The notes: generated by a model from the letters alone, not told the origin. Counted from the stretch's first letter, positions 52,566 through 62,205 are shown. The stretch is DNA of 64,000 bases from Maribacter_C sp047345145 (GCF_047345145.1 NZ_JBLFER010000006.1:1-64000); one strand, 5' to 3'. A program made the numbers and translations.

Positions 52566-53339
52566 ATGGAAAACGGTAAATCATCAAAAAAAATTACAAA
52601 AATTGTTGATGACAATGCATCAGCTCAAACTTCAAATGGTGACGCAACATGGTCACCGACAGCAGAAAGTAAATCAAAAGCAACTACTTTTAGAATAATA
52701 GCGGTACTAGGATGGCTCGTTGCCATAGGATGTCAAGTCTTTGCCTATTTTAAACTTCAAGAAGTTCCAGTCAATATGACTTGGATGATTGCCTTGATCG
52801 TTGTGGCTTTGATTTTTGCTATAATCGGTAATATTTTATGGAAAAAATCAAATCGCTTAGACCCAGCTTCAGAGAAGAATAAAACGAAATTCTTTATTCA
52901 GAATCAATTGGGTTTGATTATTAGCGTATTGGCATTTTTACCAATGGTTATTCTAATTTTTACCAATAAAAACCTTAGTGGAAAACAAAAAGGAATTTTA
53001 GGTTCTATTGCGGTTGCTGCCCTTGCTGCTGCTGGTTTAACAGGTACTGAATTCAACCCAGCTTCTGTTGAGCAATATACCGAGCAAACAAAACAAGTCG
53101 AATTGCTTAACGATGGTGTCAACAGTGTTTACTGGACCCCTTCTGGAAAGAGCTATCATTTGTATCAAGATTGTTCTTATATTAATGGGAAGCGAACAAA
53201 CGAAATATTTCAGGGTACCGTTGCCAAGGCACGAGAGCTTAAAAAAATAACCGATTTGTGTGATAGATGCCAAGGTAAAGCCAAAAAGGCAAAAGCACTT
53301 GATGTAGGAGCTGAATTACAAAAGACAGGCTCGGACTAA
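52566..53339 (+). CDS. Membrane protein with C-terminal zinc-type motif
   Basis: The 257-residue protein has a polar N-terminus (1-40), helices at about 42-62, 70-92, 112-132 and 143-160, and a C-terminal part with YHLYQDCSYI and LCDRCQGKA. The pattern His-x4-Cys then CxxC, with TNEIFQGTVAKARELKK between, resembles the small metal-binding motif found at the ends of many surface and DNA-linked proteins. Function unknown. A terminator follows. Confidence 0.78.
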   Translation: MENGKSSKKITKIVDDNASAQTSNGDATWSPTAESKSKATTFRIIAVLGWLVAIGCQVFAYFKLQEVPVNMTWMIALIVVALIFAIIGNILWKKSNRLDPASEKNKTKFFIQNQLGLIISVLAFLPMVILIFTNKNLSGKQKGILGSIAVAALAAAGLTGTEFNPASVEQYTEQTKQVELLNDGVNSVYWTPSGKSYHLYQDCSYINGKRTNEIFQGTVAKARELKKITDLCDRCQGKAKKAKALDVGAELQKTGSD

Positions 53340-53361
53340 CTAAAATTTTGGGTATAGTAGT

Positions 53362-53401
53362 AAAAGTGTTCCTTCTCTAAATGTTGAAGGGGCACTTTTT
53401 T
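53362..53401. terminator. Terminator between convergent genes
   Basis: AAAAGTG-tt-CCTTC and GAAGG-gg-CACTTTTTT form a stem with an internal loop and a T-run on both strands, so it can serve the genes on both sides. Confidence 0.75.
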
Positions 53402-53412
53402 AGTTCTATCCT

Positions 53413-53946
53413 TTATTTCCCTTTTCCTGAATAGGTCTTCCAGTCTTTTTCTTTGTAGATGTTATCTCCAAAATATCTAGCAATATTTAAGAAAGGCTCC
53501 GGTTTTTGATAACCTGGTACGGGAGAGAGCATATCCATATTTTCATCAAGAAAAACAGTAGTTGGGTAACTCATTTTTCCGCCCATTAATGCTGCAGCAA
53601 ACTCATGATATCCCTTTCTTCCTGAAGGAACAAATTTAAAAACCTTTCCTTTAAATTCGATGTCTTCTTTCCCTTCCCCATCTAATTTCACCATATAGAA
53701 ATTAGCCTCCATATAGGCCGCTACTTCGGCATTCTGGAAAGTGTCTTTATCCATTTTCTTGCACCATCCACACCAATCTGTGTAAACATCAACAAATATT
53801 TTCTTCGGATTTTCTTCGGTTGTAGCTAGTTCTGAAGCTTCACTCCAAGAAAGCCAGGTTACTTCTTGAGCGTTCATAGAAGATCCTACGAAAGCAAGAA
53901 TTAGAATAATAAAAAAAAGTGTTGATTTCGGGACGAATGTTTTCAT
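53413..53946 (-). CDS. Exported thioredoxin-like protein
   Basis: The 177-residue protein has a signal peptide (FFIILILAFVGSSMNAQ) and a thioredoxin fold with the active site WCGWCKKMDKDTF, followed by YPTTVFLDENMDML carrying the cis-proline. It belongs to the DUF255/SoxW-like group of Bacteroidota. A role in periplasmic disulfide exchange is inferred. Confidence 0.88.
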   Translation of the reverse strand: MKTFVPKSTLFFIILILAFVGSSMNAQEVTWLSWSEASELATTEENPKKIFVDVYTDWCGWCKKMDKDTFQNAEVAAYMEANFYMVKLDGEGKEDIEFKGKVFKFVPSGRKGYHEFAAALMGGKMSYPTTVFLDENMDMLSPVPGYQKPEPFLNIARYFGDNIYKEKDWKTYSGKGK

Positions 53947-54038
53947 CTGATCTATTTTGTGAGATTAGTCCAATAACTATACCAAAACTAACGAAAATCT
54001 ACGACCTTTATTTTAATAAAAATCTAATGTACAGCAAG

Positions 54039-55280
54039 TTATTTCACCTTTACAGGCTCTTTTTCTGCCGCAAATAGATCTTTTACGTCCACTTGATGTT
54101 TAATGAGATCATCAAAATTCTCGCGTTCACGAATTAAAATAGCCTTGCCCTTATGCCATAATACTTCGGGCGGTCGAAAGCGAGAGTTATAATTACTTGC
54201 CATAGTGAAGCAATACGCACCTGCATTTCTAAAGCACAGAATGTCTCCCTCAGATATTTCATTAATACGGCGATTACTCGCAAAAGTATCGGTTTCACAA
54301 ATATATCCGACCACAGAGTAATAGCGCTCTCTTCCTTTTTCATTGGAAATGTTCAAAATTGAATGAGACGCGCCATAGAGCATAGGGCGTATCAAATGGT
54401 TGAATCCGGAATCGATGCTTGCAAAAACTGTTGAGGTGGTCTGTTTTACTACGTTTACTTTGGCTAAAAAGAATCCTGCTTCGCTAACCAAAAACTTCCC
54501 TGGCTCAAAGGCTAGGGTAAGTTCTTTTCCATATTCCTTGCAAAACTCATTGAATCGAGAGCTGAGTTTTTTACCCAATTCTTCAATATTAGTCTCAATG
54601 TCACCTTCTTTATATGGTACCTTAAATCCGCTACCGAAGTCAATAAAATCCAGATTTGGAAAGTTTTTAGCGGTCTCGAAAAGTATTTCTGAGGCATATA
54701 AAAAAACATCAATATCTAATATGTCACTGCCTGTATGCATGTGAATTCCGTTGATATTCATCTTGGTGAGATCAACGATACGGAGTAAATGCGGTATTTG
54801 ATGAATGCTGATTCCGAATTTAGAATCGATATGACCTACAGAAATATTAGAATTCCCTCCTGCCATCACATGAGGGTTTATACGAATACAAACAGGAATA
54901 TCAGGATGCTTGCTACCGAACTGCTCTAGAATTGAAAGGTTATCGATATTGATTCGGACCCCAAGTTTTGCTGCCTCTTCAATTTCTTCTAACGAAACTC
55001 CATTAGGTGTAAAAATAATAGACTCAGGTTTGAACCCGGCCAACAAACCTAACTGAACTTCTTGAATAGAAACGGTATCTAGGCCACTACCTAAGCTATT
55101 CATTAGTTTTAAAATAGCAATATTAGATAATGCCTTAGCGGCATAATTTAATTTCAATTTCTGAACACCCTTAAAAGCATTCGTCAATCGACGATACTGA
55201 GAAATAATTTTTTCTGAATCATAAACATATACAGGGTCTCCGTATGTTTTTGCTATTTTTAATAAATCAGCATTTTTCAT
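54039..55280 (-). CDS. lysA: Diaminopimelate decarboxylase
   Basis: The 413-residue fold-type III PLP enzyme has the lysine in LNYAAKALSN, HMHTGSDI, FGSGFKVPY, FEPGKFLV and the CETDTFASNR/GAYCFTMASNYN blocks of the active site. It makes lysine from meso-diaminopimelate in the cytosol. The start at 55280 (MKNADLLKIAKTYGDPVYVYD) is the family start; the frame is open to 55361. Confidence 0.95.
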   Translation of the reverse strand: MKNADLLKIAKTYGDPVYVYDSEKIISQYRRLTNAFKGVQKLKLNYAAKALSNIAILKLMNSLGSGLDTVSIQEVQLGLLAGFKPESIIFTPNGVSLEEIEEAAKLGVRINIDNLSILEQFGSKHPDIPVCIRINPHVMAGGNSNISVGHIDSKFGISIHQIPHLLRIVDLTKMNINGIHMHTGSDILDIDVFLYASEILFETAKNFPNLDFIDFGSGFKVPYKEGDIETNIEELGKKLSSRFNEFCKEYGKELTLAFEPGKFLVSEAGFFLAKVNVVKQTTSTVFASIDSGFNHLIRPMLYGASHSILNISNEKGRERYYSVVGYICETDTFASNRRINEISEGDILCFRNAGAYCFTMASNYNSRFRPPEVLWHKGKAILIRERENFDDLIKHQVDVKDLFAAEKEPVKVK

Positions 55281-55449
55281 AGTGCAAAGCATTTTGAACA
55301 AAGCTAACTTTCTTAGTAATTCCAACAAAAAAAAAGAGATGAAATATAAATAATACAACAATTTGTTAAATTTGTAACAAATTAGAAAATATCATTTTCT
55401 TGGCTTTCAGGAGTTGGTATTGTATTTTTACTAAAATTGCTATTATTCT

Positions 55450-56091
55450 ATGAAGTTACCTTTATTTCCATTACAATCTATATTTTTTCCAGGGGAAACC
55501 GTACCTCTACATATCTTCGAAGAGCGTTATAAGCAGTTGATAAGAGACTGTCGCGATGAGGCTATTACTTTTGGTATTCCTGTCTACATATATGATAGTA
55601 TCCTCTTTGGAACGGAAGTGCAATTGGTGGAAATCGTAAATTCTTATGAAGGGGGTGAAATGGATGTTACTTGTGTGGCACGACAAGTTTTTAAGGTAAA
55701 TGCCTTTGAAAACCAGATGGAAGGAAAATTATACGCAGGGGGTGATGTAGAGTTTTTAGATAATATCAATGATTCAGATGATGCAAGTAAAAAGGAAGTT
55801 CTCGGACTCATAGAAGCCTTATACAATTTGATGTCTGTGCCCTTTACACCAATCCCCGTGGATAAATTTCATAGTAATGTTCTGGTTCATAAAATGGGAT
55901 TATCTTTTGAACAAGAGTACGAACTCTTGCAGATATCTCGAGAAAGTGAACGCTTGGCTTTCATAAAAAATCACCTGGTCACAACGATTACTGTTTTAGA
56001 GGAAGTAAATAGAACTAAGCAGACCATAAAATTGAATGGGGACTTCAAAAATTTTGACCCTTTAGATTTTGATGACTACTCCATTAAATAG
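55450..56091 (+). CDS. LON substrate-binding-domain protein
   Basis: The 213-residue protein begins KLPLFPLQSIFFPGETVPLHIFEERYKQLI, typical of the Lon N-terminal domain standing alone, with a helical C-terminus. There is no ATPase or protease part. The function is unknown; it may bind unfolded or specific proteins. It diverges from lysA. Confidence 0.9.
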   Translation: MKLPLFPLQSIFFPGETVPLHIFEERYKQLIRDCRDEAITFGIPVYIYDSILFGTEVQLVEIVNSYEGGEMDVTCVARQVFKVNAFENQMEGKLYAGGDVEFLDNINDSDDASKKEVLGLIEALYNLMSVPFTPIPVDKFHSNVLVHKMGLSFEQEYELLQISRESERLAFIKNHLVTTITVLEEVNRTKQTIKLNGDFKNFDPLDFDDYSIK

Positions 56092-56197
56092 CTCAATCTT
56101 TTATCCTTTTTTTCTTCAAATACTGTTCGCTATTATTTTAGTGTAAATCATAATCGTTTCCTATTTTTGCATCCGAACCTAAATACAGCTTTTATAT

Positions 56198-57391
56198 ATG
56201 AATCTTCACGAATATCAAGGAAAAGAAATTTTAGCCAGTTTTGGAGTGCGTATTCAGCGCGGTATAGTCGCACATAATGCCAAAGAAGCAGTTGATGCAG
56301 CAAAACAATTGACTGCTGAAACAGGTACTGGTTGGCATGTAATTAAAGCACAAGTTCATGCTGGTGGACGTGGAAAAGGAGGCGGAGTTAAGCTTGCCAA
56401 AAACTTGAAAGAAGTAGAAGAGATAGCAGGTCAAATTATTGGTATGAATTTGATCACCCCTCAAACTTCAGCGGAAGGCAAAAAGGTACATAAAGTGCTG
56501 ATAGCAGAAGATGTTTACTATCCCGGTGATAGCGAGACGAGTGAATTCTACATGTCTGTATTATTGAATAGAGGTTCTGGAAAAAACATGATTATGTATT
56601 CTACTGAAGGTGGAATGGATATCGAAGAGGTTGCTGAAAAAACGCCACACTTGATTTATACTGAAGAGATTGATCCCGCGGTAGGTTTGCTTCCTTTTCA
56701 GGCTCGTAAAGTAGCATTTAATCTGGGGCTGTCAGGAACTGCATTTAAAGAGATGACCAAGTTTGTAGCTTGTTTATACAAAGCATATGTTGAGAGTGAT
56801 TCTAGTATGTTTGAGATTAATCCGGTTTTAAAGACTTCTGATGATAAAATCATGGCCGTAGATGCCAAGGTTTCTATAGATGATAATGCTTTGTATAGAA
56901 GAAAGCAGTATGCTGAAATGCGCGATCTTCGCGAGGAAAATCCAATTGAGGTAGAAGCTGGTGCTTTGGGTTTGAACTATGTTGATTTAGATGGTAATGT
57001 TGGATGTATGGTTAATGGTGCAGGACTTGCCATGGCAACGATGGATTTAATTAAAATGGCAGGTGGAGAGCCCGCTAATTTCTTAGATGTAGGAGGTACT
57101 GCAGATGCCAAAAGAGTAGAGGAAGCCTTTCGTATCATTTTGAAAGATGATGGTGTGAAGGCAATTCTAGTGAATATCTTTGGAGGCATTGTTCGTTGTG
57201 ATCGCGTAGCAAATGGTATTGTTGAAGCTTACAAGAATATGGGTGATGCCATCAAAGTTCCAATTATAGTTCGTTTACAAGGAACAAATGCTGAAATAGC
57301 AAAAGAAATCATAGATAATTCAGGTTTGGCTGTTCATTCTGCTGTTCAGTTTCAAGAAGCTGCAGATAAAGTTAAAGAGGTATTGACATAG
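56198..57391 (+). CDS. sucC: Succinyl-CoA synthetase beta subunit
   Basis: The 397-residue ATP-grasp protein begins MNLHEYQGKEILASFGV and has GGRGKGGGVKLAKN near residue 50, EINPVLKT and GCMVNGAGLAMATMD with NIFGGIVRCD in the ligase domain. It works with SucD to form ATP or GTP from succinyl-CoA in the citric acid cycle. sucD is not in the window. TATTTTTG at 56162-56169 is the -7 element. A strong terminator follows. Confidence 0.96.
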   Translation: MNLHEYQGKEILASFGVRIQRGIVAHNAKEAVDAAKQLTAETGTGWHVIKAQVHAGGRGKGGGVKLAKNLKEVEEIAGQIIGMNLITPQTSAEGKKVHKVLIAEDVYYPGDSETSEFYMSVLLNRGSGKNMIMYSTEGGMDIEEVAEKTPHLIYTEEIDPAVGLLPFQARKVAFNLGLSGTAFKEMTKFVACLYKAYVESDSSMFEINPVLKTSDDKIMAVDAKVSIDDNALYRRKQYAEMRDLREENPIEVEAGALGLNYVDLDGNVGCMVNGAGLAMATMDLIKMAGGEPANFLDVGGTADAKRVEEAFRIILKDDGVKAILVNIFGGIVRCDRVANGIVEAYKNMGDAIKVPIIVRLQGTNAEIAKEIIDNSGLAVHSAVQFQEAADKVKEVLT

Positions 57392-57417
57392 CAGTACCAT
57401 ATCAATTCAAGTAAAAT

Positions 57418-57457
57418 TAGAAGGGCTAATGTTTCGAAAACATTAGCCCTTCTTTTA
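57418..57457. terminator. Terminator after sucC
   Basis: AGAAGGGCTAATGTTT and AAAACATTAGCCCTTCT form a stem of about 16 pairs with a two- to three-base loop, followed by TTTTATTT. Confidence 0.88.
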
Positions 57458-57781
57458 TTTCTTCTAACATTTTTCAAAATAATATGGCAATTCACTTCAA
57501 AAATCTAGTATTCAATTCATACTGATTAAAAGATTTTATCATTTTTTTAAGCTGTTATAGTTACCATTAAGCCCTTCGTTTAATGGTGATTACCTACCTT
57601 TTGCTTTTTAAATTTGGCATCTTTAATAGAGTCGTGAATTGATTAAATAAATGTTAAAAATATTTTTTGCTGTAACATTCTTAATTCTGAGACGTCTTTT
57701 TAGTAATCATCAATTAATTAATAATCAAATTCTGAAAACAATTCGTCAATCAACGAATCAGAGTTAAAAAACAAACAAGTC
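57458..57781. other. Long AT-rich gap with one hairpin
   Basis: No gene was seen in these 324 bases. GTTACCATTAA-gcccttcg-TTTAATGGTGATTAC (about 57559-57593) can form a hairpin. No T-run follows it directly, so it may be a leader structure or an operator for the gene at 57782. Confidence 0.5.
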
Positions 57782-58126
57782 ATGAAAAAAGTTAGTGTAA
57801 TGCTAGTAGCAGCTTTGCTACTTTCTACAGGAAGTATTTTTGCAAACGATTCAAAAAAAGGGGTAGAGCCAGCCAAAAACCCTAACCTGTCTGAGCAGAT
57901 AGGAAATTACTTAAACGACAACAACTTCGACGAAGAACATCAAGGTTATGAAGCCCAGGTGCTTTTTATGCTAAATGACGACAAAGAAATTATTGTGCTG
58001 TCTGTTGATACAGATAAAGAAGATCTTGAAGGTTTTATCAAAAGCAGATTAAACTATAAAGAAGTTGATTTAAACAGCTACGAAGCAGGTAAAAAATACA
58101 CGGTATCAGTACGTGTTGCTAGTTAA
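57782..58126 (+). CDS. Small exported protein, unknown function
   Basis: The 114-residue product has a signal peptide (SVMLVAALLLSTGSIFAND) and a compact alpha-beta body: LSEQIGNYLNDNNF, AQVLFMLNDDKEIIVLSVDT, FIKSRLNYKEVDL, KKYTVSVRV. The strand-helix order recalls the C-terminal domain of TonB, but this is weak. Such proteins are common in Flavobacteria. It is monocistronic with a long leader region and its own terminator. Confidence 0.78.
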   Translation: MKKVSVMLVAALLLSTGSIFANDSKKGVEPAKNPNLSEQIGNYLNDNNFDEEHQGYEAQVLFMLNDDKEIIVLSVDTDKEDLEGFIKSRLNYKEVDLNSYEAGKKYTVSVRVAS

Positions 58127-58150
58127 AGGTTGGTCAATGACTAGCAATTT

Positions 58151-58192
58151 AAAAGTCCTATCTCGAGTAAATCGAGGCTAGGACTTTTTTTT
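58151..58192. terminator. Two-way terminator overlapping a stop codon
   Basis: AAAAGTCCTA-t-CTCGA-gtaaa-TCGAG-gc-TAGGACTTTTTTTT is a strong stem with T-runs on both strands. The stop codon of the convergent DUF1456 gene (58178-58180) lies inside it. Confidence 0.88.
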
Positions 58193-58543
58193 GTTCTTAT
58201 ATTTTACGGGATCTATATCCCGACTTGCTTTTTTACGTTGAATCGCTTTGTAGACCGGTTTCGGTTTATCAGTTTTCTGAGCGAGTTTCTTTTGAGACAA
58301 AACTTCTCCAGGGTTTTTTGGATGCTCTTTGGTGCCACGCAAATGGATTACCAAACCATTTAGAAAGTTTCGCAATACTTGATCACCACACTCCATATAA
58401 TTCGGATGGTCTTCTTTTCTAAAAAAGGCACCCAATTCACTTTTAGACATTTTAAAATCAGCCAGTTTCAAGATGTCTACAATTTCATCATCCCTCAGCA
58501 TTAATGCCACACGTAGTTTCTTGAAAATATCGTTATTGGTCAT
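58178..58543 (-). CDS. DUF1456 (YehS-like) protein
   Basis: The 121-residue protein starts MTNNDIFKKLRVALMLRDDEIVDIL, carries the second family unit MSKSELGAFFRKEDHPNY and LRNFLNGLVIHLRG, and ends with a basic tail. This is the two-repeat plan of YehS/DUF1456, a helical family of unknown function. The last codon and stop lie inside the shared terminator. Confidence 0.9.
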   Translation of the reverse strand: MTNNDIFKKLRVALMLRDDEIVDILKLADFKMSKSELGAFFRKEDHPNYMECGDQVLRNFLNGLVIHLRGTKEHPKNPGEVLSQKKLAQKTDKPKPVYKAIQRKKASRDIDPVKYKNKKKS

Positions 58544-58679
58544 ACAATTCTATTTCATCGCAAGATATTACAAAATTTGTGTCGCCCTTTAATTTCAGGG
58601 TTGTTTGTCGATAATTTATACGATGTGATGCCTTTTTTTAGTTATACTATAGAAAATTGAACCTTTCAACCCTAAACCT

Positions 58680-59081
58680 ATGAGTACCTATAAAGAGAAG
58701 CTAAGTATCCTTTCTGAAATGATTGCTTTTGCAAAAGTTGATGATTTGGTCAAAGATCCGGAGTATCATTTTCTGCTGAATGTTTCAAAGCAATTGGGTG
58801 TTGAGCGTGAAATCTTTGACGGTCTTTTTGAAAAGGAAAGTGAGCATCTCATTCCTAAAACTGAGGCTGAACGTATTCTACAGTTTCATCGATTGGTTTT
58901 ATTGATGAATGTTGACCAAGTTCAAGAAGAGCTCGAAATTCGACGTTTGCACGATATGGGTTTAGGTATGGGTTTGCCGCCATCTGCAATTGACCAGGTA
59001 CTTTCTGTTATGCATAAGTATCCAAACAATGTGGTTCCGCCTGAAGTATTAATTGATATTTTTAAGGCGCATTATAATTGA
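58680..59081 (+). CDS. Helical protein, TerB-like, unknown function
   Basis: The 133-residue cytosolic protein is fully helical. Its opening (KEKLSILSEMIAFAKVDDLVKDPEYHFLLNVSKQLGVE) reads like the TerB fold, in which acidic residues of the first helices can bind metal. The second half (PPSAIDQVLSVMHKYPNNVVPPEVLIDIFK) is less typical. It has no close neighbours. The identification is by pattern only. Confidence 0.7.
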   Translation: MSTYKEKLSILSEMIAFAKVDDLVKDPEYHFLLNVSKQLGVEREIFDGLFEKESEHLIPKTEAERILQFHRLVLLMNVDQVQEELEIRRLHDMGLGMGLPPSAIDQVLSVMHKYPNNVVPPEVLIDIFKAHYN

Positions 59082-59171
59082 TACTATTTTTAATTTAGGT
59101 GCTTGGGTGTTTTCTTCAAAATGCATATTAGAATACAAATAAGAAATTTCTTTAACTACCACCTCATCTTT

Positions 59172-60482
59172 CTAATTCTTCATATGGTGACAAGTTAAAT
59201 AAACATTTAAAAATAATCTTCCACCTCTTATATATTCCACATCTCGGTTAAATGATATGGATTCATATGTCCGTGGGGCTAAGAATGGCCTATGTTCATC
59301 AAGACTACTGGTGAAAAGGCGTAAGTGATGTTTTGCCCTAAATGGTAGTAGAAAAGGTCTAGGATATAAAAGATCATCTTCGGAAGATTTCCATATATAT
59401 TCTCCTTTCCATTCTCCAGGATATTCGGAGTTTAATATCCACCAATTTGCACCTGGTGGTTTGTCTAATTCATATACCATTACAGTCGGACCTTCTATCA
59501 AAGACCCAACTGATGTACCAGCACCTGTGAGCCAGAAATTTTCACTTTCACTATTTACCCCAAGTTCGTAGTGCTCTAAAACGCTAACTGGTGCATAAAA
59601 GAGAATCATTAAATTATCTTTTTTAACGCGTATTACATGAAAACTTCCTTGCTCATAACACTGTACCGTATTGAATTGGTTCATTGATAAAATTTGTTCT
59701 CCTGGGGGTGGCATATACCCCGGTTCTCCCCAGTTTGGATAGTCAATATGTTGAGAATTAACAAACTCGTCTTGACTTGTGATTACAAAAGACCTTAATT
59801 GTTCATGATTAGAAAAATATTCTTCTTCGGTATTTGTAACCGAATCTGTAAATAAATTTGCCCATGCTGTATTTTTTGCTGTCAAAGGACATTCTGTGCA
59901 TCCAAATTTCATGTGATCCGTGAAACTAACTGAAACTGTTCCGTCAGATTTAATAGCAAAAAATCGTATGGGGATTATATCACAAAGATCCCTGATAAAC
60001 TCGCAATTATCAAGGCCTAATTCAAGGTCTATACTTATTGTATTTAAGGGCTCTCCAACTTGAAGAGTAGGGAATATTACGTAGGCTCTTTGGTCGTCAC
60101 CAATACTGAAGCCGATACCATTTACTTGACTTTCACTATTTACATATCCTAATCCGAGGCTCAAAACACCATTTTCGTTGATTTCGACATCTCTATCAGG
60201 AAACGCGATCAAATCACTATCTGTTTCAAAAGAAGAAAGGTCACGAACCTCTAAGTTCAGGTTATTCGATAAGGAGACTTTGACACGCTCTATGTACTCC
60301 TCTTGGGTAAGTGTCGGTGAACTGTTAGTGTCATTTTCGTCACTTTCAACCTCCTCTTTATTTTCTGCAATAGTTTCTTCTCCTCCGTCTGCTATGGGTG
60401 TGCTATCATCATCACAATTTCTGCAGCAACTACTATTTATAAAAAAGGCAAAAGCACATAATAGTAATACTATATTTTTCAT
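59172..60482 (-). CDS. Large lipoprotein of unknown function
   Basis: The 436-residue product has a lipobox INSSC near residue 19, a cysteine-rich start (SCCRNCDDD) and an acidic, low-complexity linker (about 25-60). The body is beta-rich with aromatic stretches (PPGANWWILNSEYPGEWKG, MLIFYAPVSVLEHYELG) and further cysteine pairs (NCEFIRDLC, GCTECPL). I recognise no family. It is monocistronic and lies between gaps, more AT-rich than the neighbours, so it may be accessory. Confidence 0.72.
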   Translation of the reverse strand: MKNIVLLLCAFAFFINSSCCRNCDDDSTPIADGGEETIAENKEEVESDENDTNSSPTLTQEEYIERVKVSLSNNLNLEVRDLSSFETDSDLIAFPDRDVEINENGVLSLGLGYVNSESQVNGIGFSIGDDQRAYVIFPTLQVGEPLNTISIDLELGLDNCEFIRDLCDIIPIRFFAIKSDGTVSVSFTDHMKFGCTECPLTAKNTAWANLFTDSVTNTEEEYFSNHEQLRSFVITSQDEFVNSQHIDYPNWGEPGYMPPPGEQILSMNQFNTVQCYEQGSFHVIRVKKDNLMILFYAPVSVLEHYELGVNSESENFWLTGAGTSVGSLIEGPTVMVYELDKPPGANWWILNSEYPGEWKGEYIWKSSEDDLLYPRPFLLPFRAKHHLRLFTSSLDEHRPFLAPRTYESISFNRDVEYIRGGRLFLNVYLTCHHMKN

Positions 60483-60808
60483 GTTTACTAGGATTTTAAT
60501 TAACTGGAAGAGTACGGTTATTTGATTCTCGTCCTTTCTACACTACAATGTTAATTCACCGAAAAAATTAAAGCTATACCCATTCAAGGGTATTTTTCTT
60601 GTATTTTGACTCCTATATAGTTTTTGAAGACGACCCCTAAAAGTAAACTAATGTTAGATTTTAAAAGTTTACTGAAGGGTATGGGACAATGAACTCTCAC
60701 AGTTCGGGCAGAAAAGTCTAAAATAAGGTGGGGTTAAATATACTGGATGAAATTTACTAAAAGCGGGTTTGTTAAACTTTCACATCGTTTTCTACATGAT
60801 GCTATATT
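60483..60808. other. Gene-free stretch
   Basis: No convincing gene in these 326 bases. The part next to 60482 must hold the promoter of the lipoprotein gene. Nothing else stood out apart from the hairpin that follows. Confidence 0.5.
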
Positions 60809-60849
60809 AAAGAGCGATTAACCTCCAATTAGAAATTAATCGCTCTTTA
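60809..60849 (-). terminator. Terminator of the right-hand minus-strand cluster
   Basis: AAAGAGCGATTAA (60809-60821) and TTAATCGCTCTTT (60836-60848) are exact partners around a 14-base loop; read on the minus strand the stem follows the SDR stop and runs into an AT-rich tail. Confidence 0.7.
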
Positions 60850-60875
60850 TAATGTAAAATGTTGTATCACATATT

Positions 60876-61709
60876 TTATACGAAGACAGCTTCCTCAGCA
60901 GTTCTTCTATTTTTTTCCAAGTCTGATTTCACACTATCTAGTTTCAATCCAATAGTTATGAGAGCTGCTTTTCCAAGAGGAAGTCTAAGAGTCGGATTAT
61001 CCGAATTTGCTAAATCGATAATAGCTTTTGCAGCTTTGATCGGATTGCCTTCTTGTTTTCCATCGACACCCTTTAATTTGGCTCTAAAAGCCCCAGCTGT
61101 GTCCGAATAATCCTCAATTATGTTTTTGGCAAGCCCAAGACCATTTCCGGCGAATTTTGTACGGAAAGGACCTGGTTCAACTATCGAGACTTTAATTCCA
61201 ATGGGAGCAACTTCTTGCGCCAAGGCTTCGCTAAATCCTTCTAGGGCAAACTTACTTGCATTATAAATACCAAATCCTGCGAATGCTTTTATTCCTCCAT
61301 GGGATGAAATCTGAATTATGTGCCCGTTTTTTTCTTTACGCATAAAAGGTAGAACTGCCTGTGTTAATTTAAGTGTTCCAAAAAAATTGGCTTCAAAAAC
61401 TGTTCTTACCTCCTCCATCGAAGTTTCCTCAATGGCTCCCACGAATCCCATACCAGCATTGTTTACCAGTACGTCTATTCGTCCAAATTTTGAGATTGTG
61501 GTTTGCACGGTATCCTCGATATTCTTCTCATCGGTAATGTCCAATAAAATGGCATAGCCCGAGTTTGAATTTTTATGATTGAACTCCTCAACTTGTGATG
61601 CAGTCCTAAAAGTACCTACAACAAAATCTCCTGTACGCATTACGGCCTCGGCAAGTGCTTTACCCAATCCGCTTGATATTCCTGTGATAAACCAAATACT
61701 ATTTTTCAT
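60876..61709 (-). CDS. Short-chain dehydrogenase/reductase
   Basis: The 277-residue classical SDR has the cofactor motif ITGISSGLGKA near residue 8, the NNAG box in VLVNNAGMGFVGA, and the catalytic Ser/Tyr/Lys in IQISSHGG and FGIYNASKFALEGF. VEPGPFRTKFAG follows. The substrate is unknown. It is the last gene of a minus-strand row with SRPBCC, DoxX and peroxiredoxin genes; its start overlaps the SRPBCC gene by 11 bases. Confidence 0.93.
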   Translation of the reverse strand: MKNSIWFITGISSGLGKALAEAVMRTGDFVVGTFRTASQVEEFNHKNSNSGYAILLDITDEKNIEDTVQTTISKFGRIDVLVNNAGMGFVGAIEETSMEEVRTVFEANFFGTLKLTQAVLPFMRKEKNGHIIQISSHGGIKAFAGFGIYNASKFALEGFSEALAQEVAPIGIKVSIVEPGPFRTKFAGNGLGLAKNIIEDYSDTAGAFRAKLKGVDGKQEGNPIKAAKAIIDLANSDNPTLRLPLGKAALITIGLKLDSVKSDLEKNRRTAEEAVFV

Positions 61710-62205
61710 TATATATGTTTTTAACGTTATATAAAAGTGTTTTTTGAAAGTTATCAATGGTATTAAACATGGTTTCTTTATTCTCCTCCTCCGTTTTCAG
61801 TATTGCTTCAAATCGAATGTTATAGGTGTCAGAATTCTTCGAGACTATGCTGATTGTGGCTTTGTAGTATGACATAGGCATGGGCGTTTCGAGCATTTCA
61901 TAGGAAATGATTCTTTTCTTATTATCCAATTTTGTGATACTCTCAACTACTCTAGCACCATTGGATTTTAAGATTAAGGTAACTATAGAGCCTTCCCCAT
62001 TACCTACCATTTCGGTCCTTTCGATAATTTCAGGAACTAATCTATCCAGATTTCCAAGATTGGAAATCGCTGTCCATACTTCGTCCATTCCATTGTTCAT
62101 TTCAATACTATTTGAAATTTTTAATTTCTTTGAAGTTTGACCTGCAACAAAATTTGAAATAGAAACAGCGAGCAAAGTCAAGATTATTATTTTATGCTTT
62201 TCCAT
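61699..62205 (-). CDS. Exported SRPBCC-domain protein
   Basis: The 168-residue product has a signal peptide (IIILTLLAVSISNFVAGQ) and a START/SRPBCC fold (SNSIEMNNGMDEVWTAISNLGNLDRLVPEI, GEGSIVTLILKSNGARVVE, YKATISIVSKN). Relatives bind hydrophobic ligands or act as cyclases. It overlaps the DoxX gene by 14 bases and the SDR gene by 11, so translation is coupled. Confidence 0.85.
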   Translation of the reverse strand: MEKHKIIILTLLAVSISNFVAGQTSKKLKISNSIEMNNGMDEVWTAISNLGNLDRLVPEIIERTEMVGNGEGSIVTLILKSNGARVVESITKLDNKKRIISYEMLETPMPMSYYKATISIVSKNSDTYNIRFEAILKTEEENKETMFNTIDNFQKTLLYNVKNIYNEK

